A DNA stretch of 18,286 bases, from positions 1-18,286 of the forward strand of contig JAGVYJ010000001.1 in the NCBI GenBank assembly GCA_018303315.1, written 5' to 3'. This DNA comes from Candidatus Woesearchaeota archaeon (GTDB taxonomy: Archaea > Nanobdellota > Nanobdellia > Woesearchaeales > JAGVYJ01). Under the pieces are notes generated by a model. The model worked only from the letters and a program-made list of their open reading frames with translations, was not told the origin of the DNA and ran no database searches. Each line of letters begins with the position of its first letter. Within the stretch, counting starts at the first letter, position 1. Shown piece after piece: positions 1 to 6,985 of the stretch. A program made the position numbers and the translations under genes.

Positions 1-33
1 TTAATACCTCTTATGCGAACAATGCCCTGAATA

Positions 34-306
34 TCATGCCTGCAAATCAATGCCGCAGTACGCAGGTTGAGGGTCTTGCCCGCTATATTTCGGCCCAGAT
101 ATACTTACTTCTTGAGCCAAAGCTGCCCTTCTGGCTGCAAAAAGGGCTTCTGTAAAGGCACGAGCTGCCTCGCCAACAAAAGTGTCTGCGGCCCGGTAAA
201 GAGGAGGAGTATTAGCAGCATAAGCAATTTCCCTAAGGCCTGCTGCAGCCAGAAGGATTTCCCTCGTATCTGCTGCCTTGCCTTCCAAGTCTATCGGCTC
301 TGCCAT
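34..306 (-). CDS. Uncharacterised Ala-rich small protein (90 aa)
   Basis: I do not recognise this protein. The frame is open back to a GTG at 354, but the best start is the ATG at 304-306. A TATA-like element at 330-341 is centred about 28 nt upstream, the spacing of a leaderless archaeal transcript. The 90-aa product starts MAEPIDLEGK, is rich in alanine and probably helical through the middle, and has a Gly/Pro/Ser/Gln-rich tail with one cysteine (PAYCGIDLQA). It has no signal peptide or membrane segment. The stop is TGA. It is divergent from the next gene, with which it shares a 12-nt promoter core. It is probably a real small gene, since promoter spacing and start agree, but no function can be assigned. 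Confidence 0.6.
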   Translation of the reverse strand: MAEPIDLEGKAADTREILLAAAGLREIAYAANTPPLYRAADTFVGEAARAFTEALFAARRAALAQEVSISGPKYSGQDPQPAYCGIDLQA

Positions 307-329
307 ATAGAGCATTAGATGTCCAGCAT

Positions 330-341
330 ATATAAATTTTA
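330..341 (-). promoter_or_regulatory. TATA/BRE promoter of the 34-306 gene
   Basis: On the minus strand this reads TAAAATTTATAT, with 23 nt between it and the ATG at 306. The same 12 nt occur at almost the same distance before the divergent gene at 410. Confidence 0.65.
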
Positions 342-373
342 CTATATTCACCACTATTAAGTTATTAAAATAA

Positions 374-385
374 TAAAATTTATAT
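374..385 (+). promoter_or_regulatory. TATA/BRE promoter of the 410-955 gene
   Basis: TAAAATTTATAT ends 24 nt before the ATG at 410, consistent with a leaderless transcript. There is no Shine-Dalgarno sequence. Confidence 0.65.
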
Positions 386-409
386 CCTTGTTAAGTTTGC
401 TCAATATTC

Positions 410-955
410 ATGCCTCTGACAGATATTATCCGCCAGCATGAAGCCGGCTTAGCAATTGTTACAAGTGCTTCTCCTGTGGACTTTTCCAGGCTAAATGCTG
501 CCTTCTGCACCGAAATTATGCAATGGGAAGGCAATTATGATACCAAGGCAATGCAGGAAGTTGCACAAGCTACAAAGCACTTGCCTGCTTACTCAAGATA
601 TGCTGTGGCAGGCTATTGTCTGTTAATGGGCGCTCTGGCAGATTTGCCTGAGCATGCAAAACAGGAATTTGCTGATATTGTTTTGCTGGCTCCGGATTCA
701 GCTCTTCTGCAGGATTTAAGGCATTCCATCCGAGCATACGCTGCCAAACACGGAAAAGGCAGAGCCAAAAGGCATTTTTCCCTTGCCTTCAAGCGCATGC
801 AGATTATTGCTGAGTTTATGGATGGATTAACCCTGCAACATGAGTCAGGACTTGCAGATGCCCTGGATATTCATGGCCAGTATATCTCAATCTACGGGCC
901 TTTATTTCGTGGAAGACTGGCAGCTGAGTTCTCTAATCCTGATAATTTCGTATAA
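410..955 (+). CDS. Uncharacterised 181-aa protein
   Basis: A complete ORF starts at the ATG at 410, placed by a TATA element at 374-385, and ends with TAA at 953-955. The product is soluble and mostly helical, starting MPLTDIIRQHEAG, with a basic stretch around residues 114-130 (HGKGRAKRHFSLAFKR). It has no signal peptide, membrane segment or metal-binding cysteine cluster, and I do not recognise a family. It converges on the SDR gene, and its stop codon lies inside a perfect inverted repeat that separates the two genes. The matching promoter shared with the divergent 34-306 gene suggests the two may be co-regulated. This is an inference from an AT-rich motif and is weak on its own. Confidence 0.75.
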   Translation: MPLTDIIRQHEAGLAIVTSASPVDFSRLNAAFCTEIMQWEGNYDTKAMQEVAQATKHLPAYSRYAVAGYCLLMGALADLPEHAKQEFADIVLLAPDSALLQDLRHSIRAYAAKHGKGRAKRHFSLAFKRMQIIAEFMDGLTLQHESGLADALDIHGQYISIYGPLFRGRLAAEFSNPDNFV

Positions 956-970
956 TGTACCTTATACGAA
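947..970. terminator. Hairpin between convergent genes, possible bidirectional terminator
   Basis: TTCGTATAA (947-955) and TTATACGAA (962-970) form a perfect 9-bp inverted repeat around a 6-nt loop. It occupies the junction of two convergent genes and contains the TAA stop of the first. Being symmetric, it could act on both strands. It lacks a long T-tract, so termination is an inference. Confidence 0.5.
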
Positions 971-972
971 CT

Positions 973-1770
973 CTAATATGTAATGCTCCTGCCACCGTCA
1001 TTCAGAAGCACGGTTCCTGTAACAAAGCTGGTGTTCAGAAGGGCTAAAACAGCCTCGGCAGTGCTTTTTCCGGTGCCCCAGCGCTGTAAGGGCGTTCTTG
1101 CAGAAATTGCCTTTATTTCCCTGGTTTTCATGCCTTCAGGAGGGATAACGTTGCCATTTGCAACCCCGTTCACCCGAACCTTCGGTGCAAGCTCAAGGGC
1201 AAGGGTCCTGGTTGCCATCTCTAGGCCTGCCTTGGAAACAAGATAGGGCAGGTAGCTTTTGTAAACCCTGCCTGCTGAAGGAGCCCAGTCCAGGATATTC
1301 ACAATATGGCCGCCTGAAGCCTGTTTTTGCATCAAAAGGCCGGCCTCCATGCTTAAAACCACTGGGCCTCGCAGGTTTGGGTTGATAGAGCGCTCCCAGG
1401 CCTTGCTGAAGCCCTTGGCTAGCTCTTCCACAGAATCTGAAAAGTAAGTGGCTGCGTTGTTCACAACTATGTCCAGCTGTCCGAATTTTTTCCTTGCGCT
1501 GTGCGCAAGCTTGCCTGCCTGGCCATCAATACTTAAATCGGCCTGGAACAGCTCAATCCGCCTTCCTTTTGCTCTGAGGAGTTTGGCAAGCTCTTCTGCC
1601 TCATCAGCAGAACTCCTGTAGTGAAGTGCAAGATCACAGCCTGCAACTGCCAGCTCAACAGCTATTGATTTGCCCACTCTCTGGGCGGCGCCTGTAACCA
1701 GTGCAACCAGCTTTCTCTGCCTGACTGAGTCGCTTAAAATCCAGTGATATCCCGGAATACTTTCTTTCAT
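973..1770 (-). CDS. SDR-family oxidoreductase, pteridine reductase/FolM-like
   Basis: This is a short-chain dehydrogenase/reductase (265 aa), expected to be a soluble NAD(P)H-dependent Rossmann enzyme. The cofactor motif TGAAQRVG is at residues 26-33, NNAA at 104-107 and the catalytic YLVSK (Tyr176, Lys180) at 176-180. The C-terminal VTGTVLLNDGG is typical of SDRs. In place of the usual catalytic serine there is an NILDW segment (Asp161), as in the pteridine reductase/FolM branch. Asp161 lies 15 residues before the tyrosine rather than the 13 I recall for that branch. The substrate is therefore uncertain. The frame is open to 1950, but the ATG at 1770 has a TATA element (1791-1800) about 27 nt upstream, and residue 20 begins the SDR core, so the extra 60 codons are unlikely to be coding. 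The stop is TAG. Confidence 0.9.
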   Translation of the reverse strand: MKESIPGYHWILSDSVRQRKLVALVTGAAQRVGKSIAVELAVAGCDLALHYRSSADEAEELAKLLRAKGRRIELFQADLSIDGQAGKLAHSARKKFGQLDIVVNNAATYFSDSVEELAKGFSKAWERSINPNLRGPVVLSMEAGLLMQKQASGGHIVNILDWAPSAGRVYKSYLPYLVSKAGLEMATRTLALELAPKVRVNGVANGNVIPPEGMKTREIKAISARTPLQRWGTGKSTAEAVLALLNTSFVTGTVLLNDGGRSITY

Positions 1771-1790
1771 GGTTTTTGGTAAACCGGACG

Positions 1791-1800
1791 TTTTATTTAA
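1791..1800 (-). promoter_or_regulatory. TATA element of the SDR gene
   Basis: The minus strand reads TTAAATAAAA, centred about 26 nt upstream of the ATG at 1770. It decides the start in favour of the 265-aa form. Confidence 0.6.
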
Positions 1801-2133
1801 TTCTTTGGTTTTTAATCGGAATGTTTTTAATGAATAAACGGATACCTGTTCCAGCGTGCCTAAACTGACAAAGATATTTGAATTTTTCAAAAGGCGAGGA
1901 AATAAGAACGCCGTCGGAAAAATAAAATATAGATTGAATAATATAATCAATTATTAAAAATTATTATCTATCAAGATGATTGATATTTTTAATATTAACT
2001 TAAAATATTTATAATAATATATAGTCAATTATTTTAATTATTAATTAAATATTTTAATAGATACTTTAATATATAGTTTCCAAAAAAATTATTCTGAAAT
2101 AAAGGTTTCCAAAAAGGTTCTATTTTCGGAAAA
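1801..2133. other. AT-rich gene-free region
   Basis: I see no convincing gene here. From about 1920 to 2100 the sequence is almost entirely A and T, with many TTAATTAA-like runs. The 10-mer TTTCCAAAAA occurs as a direct repeat at 2077-2086 and 2106-2115, just upstream of the Nudix promoter. The minus-strand frame of the SDR gene stays open to 1950, but the translation is low-complexity and lies upstream of the likely transcription start. Confidence 0.6.
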
Positions 2134-2142
2134 CATTTAAAA
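2134..2142 (+). promoter_or_regulatory. TATA element of the Nudix gene
   Basis: CATTTAAAA is centred 26 nt before the ATG at 2164, in leaderless spacing. Confidence 0.6.
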
Positions 2143-2163
2143 CCGTAAAAATTCCGGGGTTTC

Positions 2164-2706
2164 ATGTTCAAAAAATGGAAGCGACTGAGCTCAAGGTACA
2201 GGCTAAAGAGCAGGTGGATTACCATCCGCCAGGACAGGGTTAAAACCCCGGAAGGTCATGTCATTCCTGATTATTATGTGAGAGAGGGCAAGGACATAGT
2301 CACTGTTCTTGCAGTAACAAATGAGGACAAGATAATCGTTGTAAGGCAGTACAAGTACGGAGCTGACAAGGTAATCCTGGAGCTGCCTACAGGCTTTATC
2401 GACGAAAAGAGCCCGCTGGCAGCTGCCAGGCGGGAACTGCTGGAAGAAACAGGCTATAAAGCAAGCCATTGGAGGAAATTAGCTACTGTTCTTACTGATC
2501 CGACAAGTTCTGCAATGAAAAGGCATGTTTACCTGGCAGAAAACGCCAGAAAAGTGAGTGAGCCGGTGCAGTTTCCTAACGAGAGGACTAAGGCTGTGCT
2601 TTTAAGCAAGACACAGTTCCTTGCCGGGCTGAAGAAAGGAACCTTCAAGAGTCAGGCAACTTACGCAGCAGCTGCGCTGGTAATAGCAAGGGGCAGAATT
2701 TTTTAG
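2164..2706 (+). CDS. Nudix hydrolase, ADP-ribose pyrophosphatase-like
   Basis: This 180-aa Nudix protein probably hydrolyses a nucleoside diphosphate linked to another moiety, with ADP-ribose as the first guess. The Nudix box spans residues 77-98 (starting GFIDEK) and contains the metal-binding RELLEETGY at 90-98. The ELPTG lead-in and the VRQYKYG strand at 60-66 match the ADP-ribose/NDP-sugar pyrophosphatase type. The box is one residue shorter than the consensus G-x5-E-x7-RE, because the segment between the glycine and the RE pair is compressed. The metal-binding core is intact. The start is supported by a TATA element at 2134-2142. The stop is TAG, followed five codons later by TAA. It converges with the MFS gene. 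The exact substrate cannot be read from the sequence. Confidence 0.92.
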   Translation: MFKKWKRLSSRYRLKSRWITIRQDRVKTPEGHVIPDYYVREGKDIVTVLAVTNEDKIIVVRQYKYGADKVILELPTGFIDEKSPLAAARRELLEETGYKASHWRKLATVLTDPTSSAMKRHVYLAENARKVSEPVQFPNERTKAVLLSKTQFLAGLKKGTFKSQATYAAAALVIARGRIF

Positions 2707-2811
2707 GCACCAGTTCCTTGCTAAGAAAAGTGAGCGACATTTCAAACGCAAATTGTAAGCATTCAACTTTTTATGTAAATTTAAGGTCACTGGTTTACAA
2801 TATCGTATATC

Positions 2812-4200
2812 TCACTCTTTCTTTTTCCTGATGTGATCTCCCACATTCTTCACAGTGCTGCCAACCCTGGACCTGGTGCGCTTCACACTTAGCAAAATGG
2901 TTGAAAAAACCATGTTTGCAGGCTCCAATGTGGAAAGCTGCAACAGAACGTTGACGCCTTTCTTTGGCTCCTGAATCCTGACCTCCCTGATGAGAGGGTA
3001 GAACACAAACAAGGGAATAGTACGTATCACAGCAGAGAGCAGGAACAGGCTCTGGGCAGGAAATGCGAATATCCAAAAGGTTGGCAGGCTGGAAGCAAGG
3101 TAGCCGCCCAGCAGAGCTCCCAGCACAGCTGCAATCCCTTTCAGGAAATTCCAGTAGGCAACCACCCTGGCCCTTTTCTGAGGGGTAACTGCATCATAGA
3201 TATAATTGGATGCCGCAAGCTCTATGCCCGGATCAGGGAAGCCGTTTATTGCAAATACAACAGCAAAATACCAGAACGGGCCAGGAATCATCCAAAGCAA
3301 TGGCTTAACTGCCTGCAGAATTCCAGTAGCAAAAAGTATTGTCTTGTTGCCGAACTTATCCGCATGGCTGCCCCAGTAGACAGAACTGAAAACGCTGACC
3401 AAAGTGCTTATGACGATAAGAGCAGTAACTTCTGCAAATGTATAGCCCATGTTGACTATGAGGTGGAAGGAGAGGAATGGCCCTCCTATGAATAAGCCGA
3501 AATACAGGAAAAAAGTAAACCAGGTAAATCTCCCGAAATTATTCTTTGGCGACCTTTTGAGGAACTGCCAGAGGCTGAAATAATGCTCCTTCTGGTAAAC
3601 ATATTTGGGTTCATAGGTAAACAGGATCATGACCGAGGAAAAAATGTCAGCAACAGCGACAAAGCCAAGGAGCAGCGCAAAGCCAACCAGCACATTTCCT
3701 GCTTTTTCAAAGTGCTCAATGATGAAAAAGGCCAGGACCGTGGTAAGGAAAGTCACTATCTGGCCGACCCTTGCATACTTGCCAAAGAAAATGCCCCTTT
3801 CATTCTCGGAAATGAGATCGCCCATCCAGGAGCTCCAAGGCGGAATCCAGAAGGCCTCAAGAATCGTAATGAAGATTGTTATTACAATGAGAAACGTAAT
3901 GTTGTGATACCATAATGCAACAAAGATAAGAGGAATCCAGAACGCTGCTTGCACAAGGTCAGCAGCTATGACAATTATCTTCCTGTTCTGGAAGAAATCA
4001 ACAGCCCTGGAGCTCAAGAGCTGCAGCACTGTCGCGAAGAACTGGCTCAAAGCCTTCAGCAGCCCAAGCTCAAAGGCAGTGGCACCAAGCGCGACAACAA
4101 AGGGGGTCATGAACCGGTCCTGGAACTTGGTAACGAAGGTGGAGCTGGCAGAGTGAAGCATGGACAGCCTTGTAATTTTCCCGCGCTCTTCTGGGTTCAT
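2812..4200 (-). CDS. Major facilitator superfamily (MFS) transporter
   Basis: This 462-aa multi-pass membrane protein has about 11-12 hydrophobic segments between residues 35 and 405, as expected for MFS secondary transporters (usually about 400-460 aa). A motif-A-like loop, GSHADKFGNK, lies at residues 277-286, at the start of the second half. Other segments are characteristic of permeases, such as WIPPWSSWMGDLI (118-130) and FPDPGIELAASNYIYD (321-336). The C-terminal 60 residues are hydrophilic and end in a basic run (RKKKE), probably cytoplasmic. The substrate cannot be deduced. The start ATG at 4200 has a TATA-like element at 4225-4233. The stop is TGA. It is divergent from the PAC2 gene and convergent with the Nudix gene, with 105 bp between the stops. 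Confidence 0.9.
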   Translation of the reverse strand: MNPEERGKITRLSMLHSASSTFVTKFQDRFMTPFVVALGATAFELGLLKALSQFFATVLQLLSSRAVDFFQNRKIIVIAADLVQAAFWIPLIFVALWYHNITFLIVITIFITILEAFWIPPWSSWMGDLISENERGIFFGKYARVGQIVTFLTTVLAFFIIEHFEKAGNVLVGFALLLGFVAVADIFSSVMILFTYEPKYVYQKEHYFSLWQFLKRSPKNNFGRFTWFTFFLYFGLFIGGPFLSFHLIVNMGYTFAEVTALIVISTLVSVFSSVYWGSHADKFGNKTILFATGILQAVKPLLWMIPGPFWYFAVVFAINGFPDPGIELAASNYIYDAVTPQKRARVVAYWNFLKGIAAVLGALLGGYLASSLPTFWIFAFPAQSLFLLSAVIRTIPLFVFYPLIREVRIQEPKKGVNVLLQLSTLEPANMVFSTILLSVKRTRSRVGSTVKNVGDHIRKKKE

Positions 4201-4224
4201 AAGCCCTTAAATCTGCCATCAGTA

Positions 4225-4233
4225 TCTTAAATA
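4225..4233 (-). promoter_or_regulatory. TATA-like element of the MFS gene
   Basis: The minus strand reads TATTTAAGA, centred about 29 nt upstream of the ATG at 4200. Confidence 0.45.
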
Positions 4234-4293
4234 CTTTTGGATTTACAAAAAACACGGAGATTCCTGATATCAAGCGAAGCATTTATCATAAAG

Positions 4294-4330
4294 TATAAAT
4301 AAGACAACCCTGCCTGTGAATGCAAGGAGG
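4294..4330 (+). promoter_or_regulatory. TATA box and Shine-Dalgarno of the PAC2 gene
   Basis: TATAAAT at 4294-4300 places the transcript start near 4320. GGAGG at 4326-4330 sits 7 nt before the ATG at 4338. This is one of the few genes in the window with a clear ribosome binding site, so it appears to have a short leader. Confidence 0.65.
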
Positions 4331-4337
4331 TACATAG

Positions 4338-5048
4338 ATGGAGATAAAGCTAACGAAGCATCCAAAGAGCCCCACAATAATCAGTGGCTTTCCGGGTTTC
4401 GGGATGGTTGGCACGATAGCAACGGAATTTCTCAACGAGCAGCTGAAGACAGAAAAAATCGGGAAGATACTTTTCGAAGAAATGCCTGCGCTAGTTGCAA
4501 TCCATGAAAACAAGCTTGTTGAGCCTTTCGGGATATTCTACAGCGAGAAACACAATCTGGTCATAATCCACGCCCTTGGGGGAAGCCCTGGCACTGAATG
4601 GAAGATAGCTGATGCAATAATGCAGATTGCGCACGAGCTTGGTGCCAAGGAGATAGTAAGCCTCGAAGGGGTAGGGGGCTCAGAGCCTACAGAAAAAATA
4701 CAGAGATTCTATTACACAACCGTGAATGCCAGCGCCAAGAAGCTTGATGACCAGAAAGTAAAGCCGTTAAGCGAAGGCATAATCCTCGGCGTCACTTCAG
4801 CCCTGCTCCTGAAAGCCGACCACCTGCCGGTGACATGCCTGTTCGCGCAGGCACAGCAAGGCCTTCCTGACAGCCATGCGGCTGCCGAGGTAATACAATC
4901 CCTGGATGCCTATCTCAACCTAAGCGTTGACCCAAAGCCACTGCTCGAGATGGCAAAGAACATGGAGGCAAAGCTGCAGAAAATACTTTCACAGAGCAAA
5001 ATGTCAGAGAAACAGAGGAGCCAGCAGCAGCTCAGCTACATGGGATGA
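4338..5048 (+). CDS. PAC2-family protein (proteasome assembly chaperone homologue)
   Basis: This 236-aa protein belongs to the PAC2 family, whose archaeal members (PbaA/PbaB type) are related to eukaryotic proteasome assembly chaperones. The N-terminal signature SGFPGFGMVGTIA lies at residues 21-33. The central ALGGSPGTEWKIADA (about 84-98) and IVSLEGVGG segments are also typical. The C-terminus is a charged helix ending in Tyr-Met-Gly. This resembles the proteasome-binding HbYX tail, but the tyrosine is third from the end rather than penultimate, so direct docking on the proteasome is uncertain. The start is fixed by GGAGG 7 nt upstream. It overlaps the 3' end of lonB by 13 nt on the opposite strand. 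The stop is TGA. Confidence 0.88.
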   Translation: MEIKLTKHPKSPTIISGFPGFGMVGTIATEFLNEQLKTEKIGKILFEEMPALVAIHENKLVEPFGIFYSEKHNLVIIHALGGSPGTEWKIADAIMQIAHELGAKEIVSLEGVGGSEPTEKIQRFYYTTVNASAKKLDDQKVKPLSEGIILGVTSALLLKADHLPVTCLFAQAQQGLPDSHAAAEVIQSLDAYLNLSVDPKPLLEMAKNMEAKLQKILSQSKMSEKQRSQQQLSYMG

Positions 5049-6931
5049 GCTTTCTTAATCTGGTTGAGCAAGGCCTTTTTTCCTGACCAGTCCATCACTT
5101 CAGAAAGCACTTCCTGGATTCTCTCAACAGGGATTATCCGGATTTTCTTAAGCTCTTCAGCCTTTATCACTATGTCCTTTAAGTTCGCCTTTGGAACTAT
5201 CACTTTCTTGACACCGGCCTTTATGGCTGCCTCTACCTTGGCTGTTACCCCGCCAACCGGCAGGACCTCGCCGCTTACGGATAATGAGCCTGTCATGACA
5301 TAGTCCTGCTTTATAGGCACCTGCTTGAGTGCGGATATGATTGCAGTTGCCACAGCAATCGATGCAGAATCGCCTTCTATGCCCTCATAAGTCTGGAGAA
5401 ACTGTACATAAATGTCATGCTTGTTCTTTATGTCATCGCCAAAATACTTCTTAACAATTGCAGAAACGTTCTTTATGCTCTCCTGGGCAATCTCGCCAAG
5501 CTTGCCGGTTGCAACAACCTCTGTTATCTTCCCGCCTGGTGTGACCTCTGCTTCAATAGGCTGAATCATGCCAGCTGTGCCGAAAACCGCGAGGCCATTC
5601 ACCCTGCCTATGCGCTTGCCTGTTGTGACAATTACCTCGTATTCCCTCTTGCTCTCAGTGTACCTGTCTATTATCTGCTGCTCCAGCATCTTCGCAAATC
5701 CCATGGCCTTTTCGATATGCTCAGGCAGCACAAGCTCAGCCTTCTGCTCAACCGCAAAGTCGCCTGCTGCCCTAATCATGCCGCCAAGCTCCCTGAAACG
5801 CAGCGTAAGATGTCCTTTCCTGTTAGCCATGCGCCTTGCCTCTGTTATTATCCTTTCAACAGCTGCCGCGCTGAAGGCAGGTATCTTCTTGTCCTTGGCG
5901 ACCTCCTGGGCTATGAACACTGCAATCTTGTCCCTGTTCGCAGGGGTGTCTTCAATCGTGTCCTTCATGTAAATCTCATAGCCATACCCCCTTATCCTTG
6001 AGCGCAGGGCAGGATGCATATGCTTAAGTGTTTCCAGGTTGCCTGCTGCAATCAGGATGAAATTACAGGGCACAGGCTCTGTCCTGACCATTGCCCCGGC
6101 AGACCTTGCACTATGGCCTGTAATCGTGAACTTGCCCTCCTGCATTGCCGTAAGGAGCTCCTGCTGTGTGTACCTGCTGAGGGTAGCTATCTCGTCCACA
6201 AACAAAACCCCCAGATGGGCCTTGTGAATCAATCCTGCCACAACCCTTTCATGAGCGGGTGTTCCCAGGCCGCCGCTCTGGAAGGGGTCGTGCAGCACAT
6301 CCCCAAGCAACGCACCTGCATGGGAGCCGGTTGCGTCAAAGAACTGCGACTGCTTCTTGTCAAAATTGTCAACTATGACTTTCGGTATCCTCCCCTTGGC
6401 ATCCTGGCGCCTGTTAACATTAAAGAATATAGCTACAGCAACAAAGAACAGCATGCTGCCCAGGAAGAAGGCCACGAACATCAGGCCGCCAAGCAGCCTA
6501 GAGCCGCCTTCAATGGCTGAGTAATGGTTGAATGCCCACCAGGGGGCGATAAAAGAAACAACAAGAATTGCCATTATAAGGAGATTGTAACCTTTGAAAA
6601 AGCCCTGGTTCTCCATCTTTGCCTGGGCAACAAGCTCCCTTCCCTTGCCGCCAGGGACTGTCCTTATCAAGGGCGCCTGTTCATCATTGGGGTTTGCAAA
6701 TGAGAGAATGTCTACGAGGTTCTCTTTCGGAAGCAATTCTGCCAAGGCTATTCCGAGCATTGACTTCCCTGTGCCCGGCTCCCCTATGAGAAGCACATGC
6801 CTTCGCTGCTTTGCAGCCTTCTGTACTACTGCAACTGCATCATCCTGGCCAATGACCTGGTCTATTATCTTCTTGGGTATCTTGATGTCCTTGGTCGTTT
6901 CAAACTTCAAAGGCTCGTATTTTTCTGCCAT
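5036..6931 (-). CDS. lonB: Archaeal membrane-bound Lon protease (LonB)
   Basis: This is an ATP-dependent Lon protease (631 aa), anchored in the membrane with catalytic parts in the cytoplasm. Walker A GEPGTGKS is at residues 50-57. Two membrane segments inserted in the ATPase domain (about 116-133 and 147-170) define the archaeal LonB type. Walker B LFVDEI is at 243-248. The S16 protease domain occupies the C-terminal third, with the catalytic serine in EGDSAS (Ser522) and the catalytic lysine in GGVTAK (Lys565). The length is normal for the family. The start ATG at 6931 is preceded by a TATA element at 6962-6969. A G-rich run abuts the start but is too close to act as a normal ribosome binding site. 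The stop TAG overlaps the end of the PAC2 gene. It lies 54 bp downstream of argS on the same strand. Confidence 0.97.
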   Translation of the reverse strand: MAEKYEPLKFETTKDIKIPKKIIDQVIGQDDAVAVVQKAAKQRRHVLLIGEPGTGKSMLGIALAELLPKENLVDILSFANPNDEQAPLIRTVPGGKGRELVAQAKMENQGFFKGYNLLIMAILVVSFIAPWWAFNHYSAIEGGSRLLGGLMFVAFFLGSMLFFVAVAIFFNVNRRQDAKGRIPKVIVDNFDKKQSQFFDATGSHAGALLGDVLHDPFQSGGLGTPAHERVVAGLIHKAHLGVLFVDEIATLSRYTQQELLTAMQEGKFTITGHSARSAGAMVRTEPVPCNFILIAAGNLETLKHMHPALRSRIRGYGYEIYMKDTIEDTPANRDKIAVFIAQEVAKDKKIPAFSAAAVERIITEARRMANRKGHLTLRFRELGGMIRAAGDFAVEQKAELVLPEHIEKAMGFAKMLEQQIIDRYTESKREYEVIVTTGKRIGRVNGLAVFGTAGMIQPIEAEVTPGGKITEVVATGKLGEIAQESIKNVSAIVKKYFGDDIKNKHDIYVQFLQTYEGIEGDSASIAVATAIISALKQVPIKQDYVMTGSLSVSGEVLPVGGVTAKVEAAIKAGVKKVIVPKANLKDIVIKAEELKKIRIIPVERIQEVLSEVMDWSGKKALLNQIKKAHPM

Positions 6932-6961
6932 AGCACCCCCTGTTTATGGTGATATCCCTGG

Positions 6962-6969
6962 TTTAAAAA
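6962..6969 (-). promoter_or_regulatory. TATA element of lonB
   Basis: The minus strand reads TTTTTAAA, centred about 35 nt before the ATG at 6931. It predicts a leader of only a few nucleotides and independent transcription from argS. Confidence 0.5.
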
Positions 6970-6985
6970 GGTTTGGTTTAGACTT

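Noticed and set aside
1771..1950. 60-codon N-terminal extension of the SDR
   Set aside because: The TATA element at 1791-1800 lies inside it, and the translation is low-complexity with no SDR similarity.
2707..2811. ACCAGT/ACTGGT pairing between the Nudix and MFS stops as a terminator
   Set aside because: The 6-bp arms are about 75 nt apart and not clearly structured, so the signal is too weak.
5417..6001. 194-aa frame on the plus strand inside lonB
   Set aside because: It is antisense to the conserved LonB ATPase domain, has no promoter, and its composition is that of a shadow frame.
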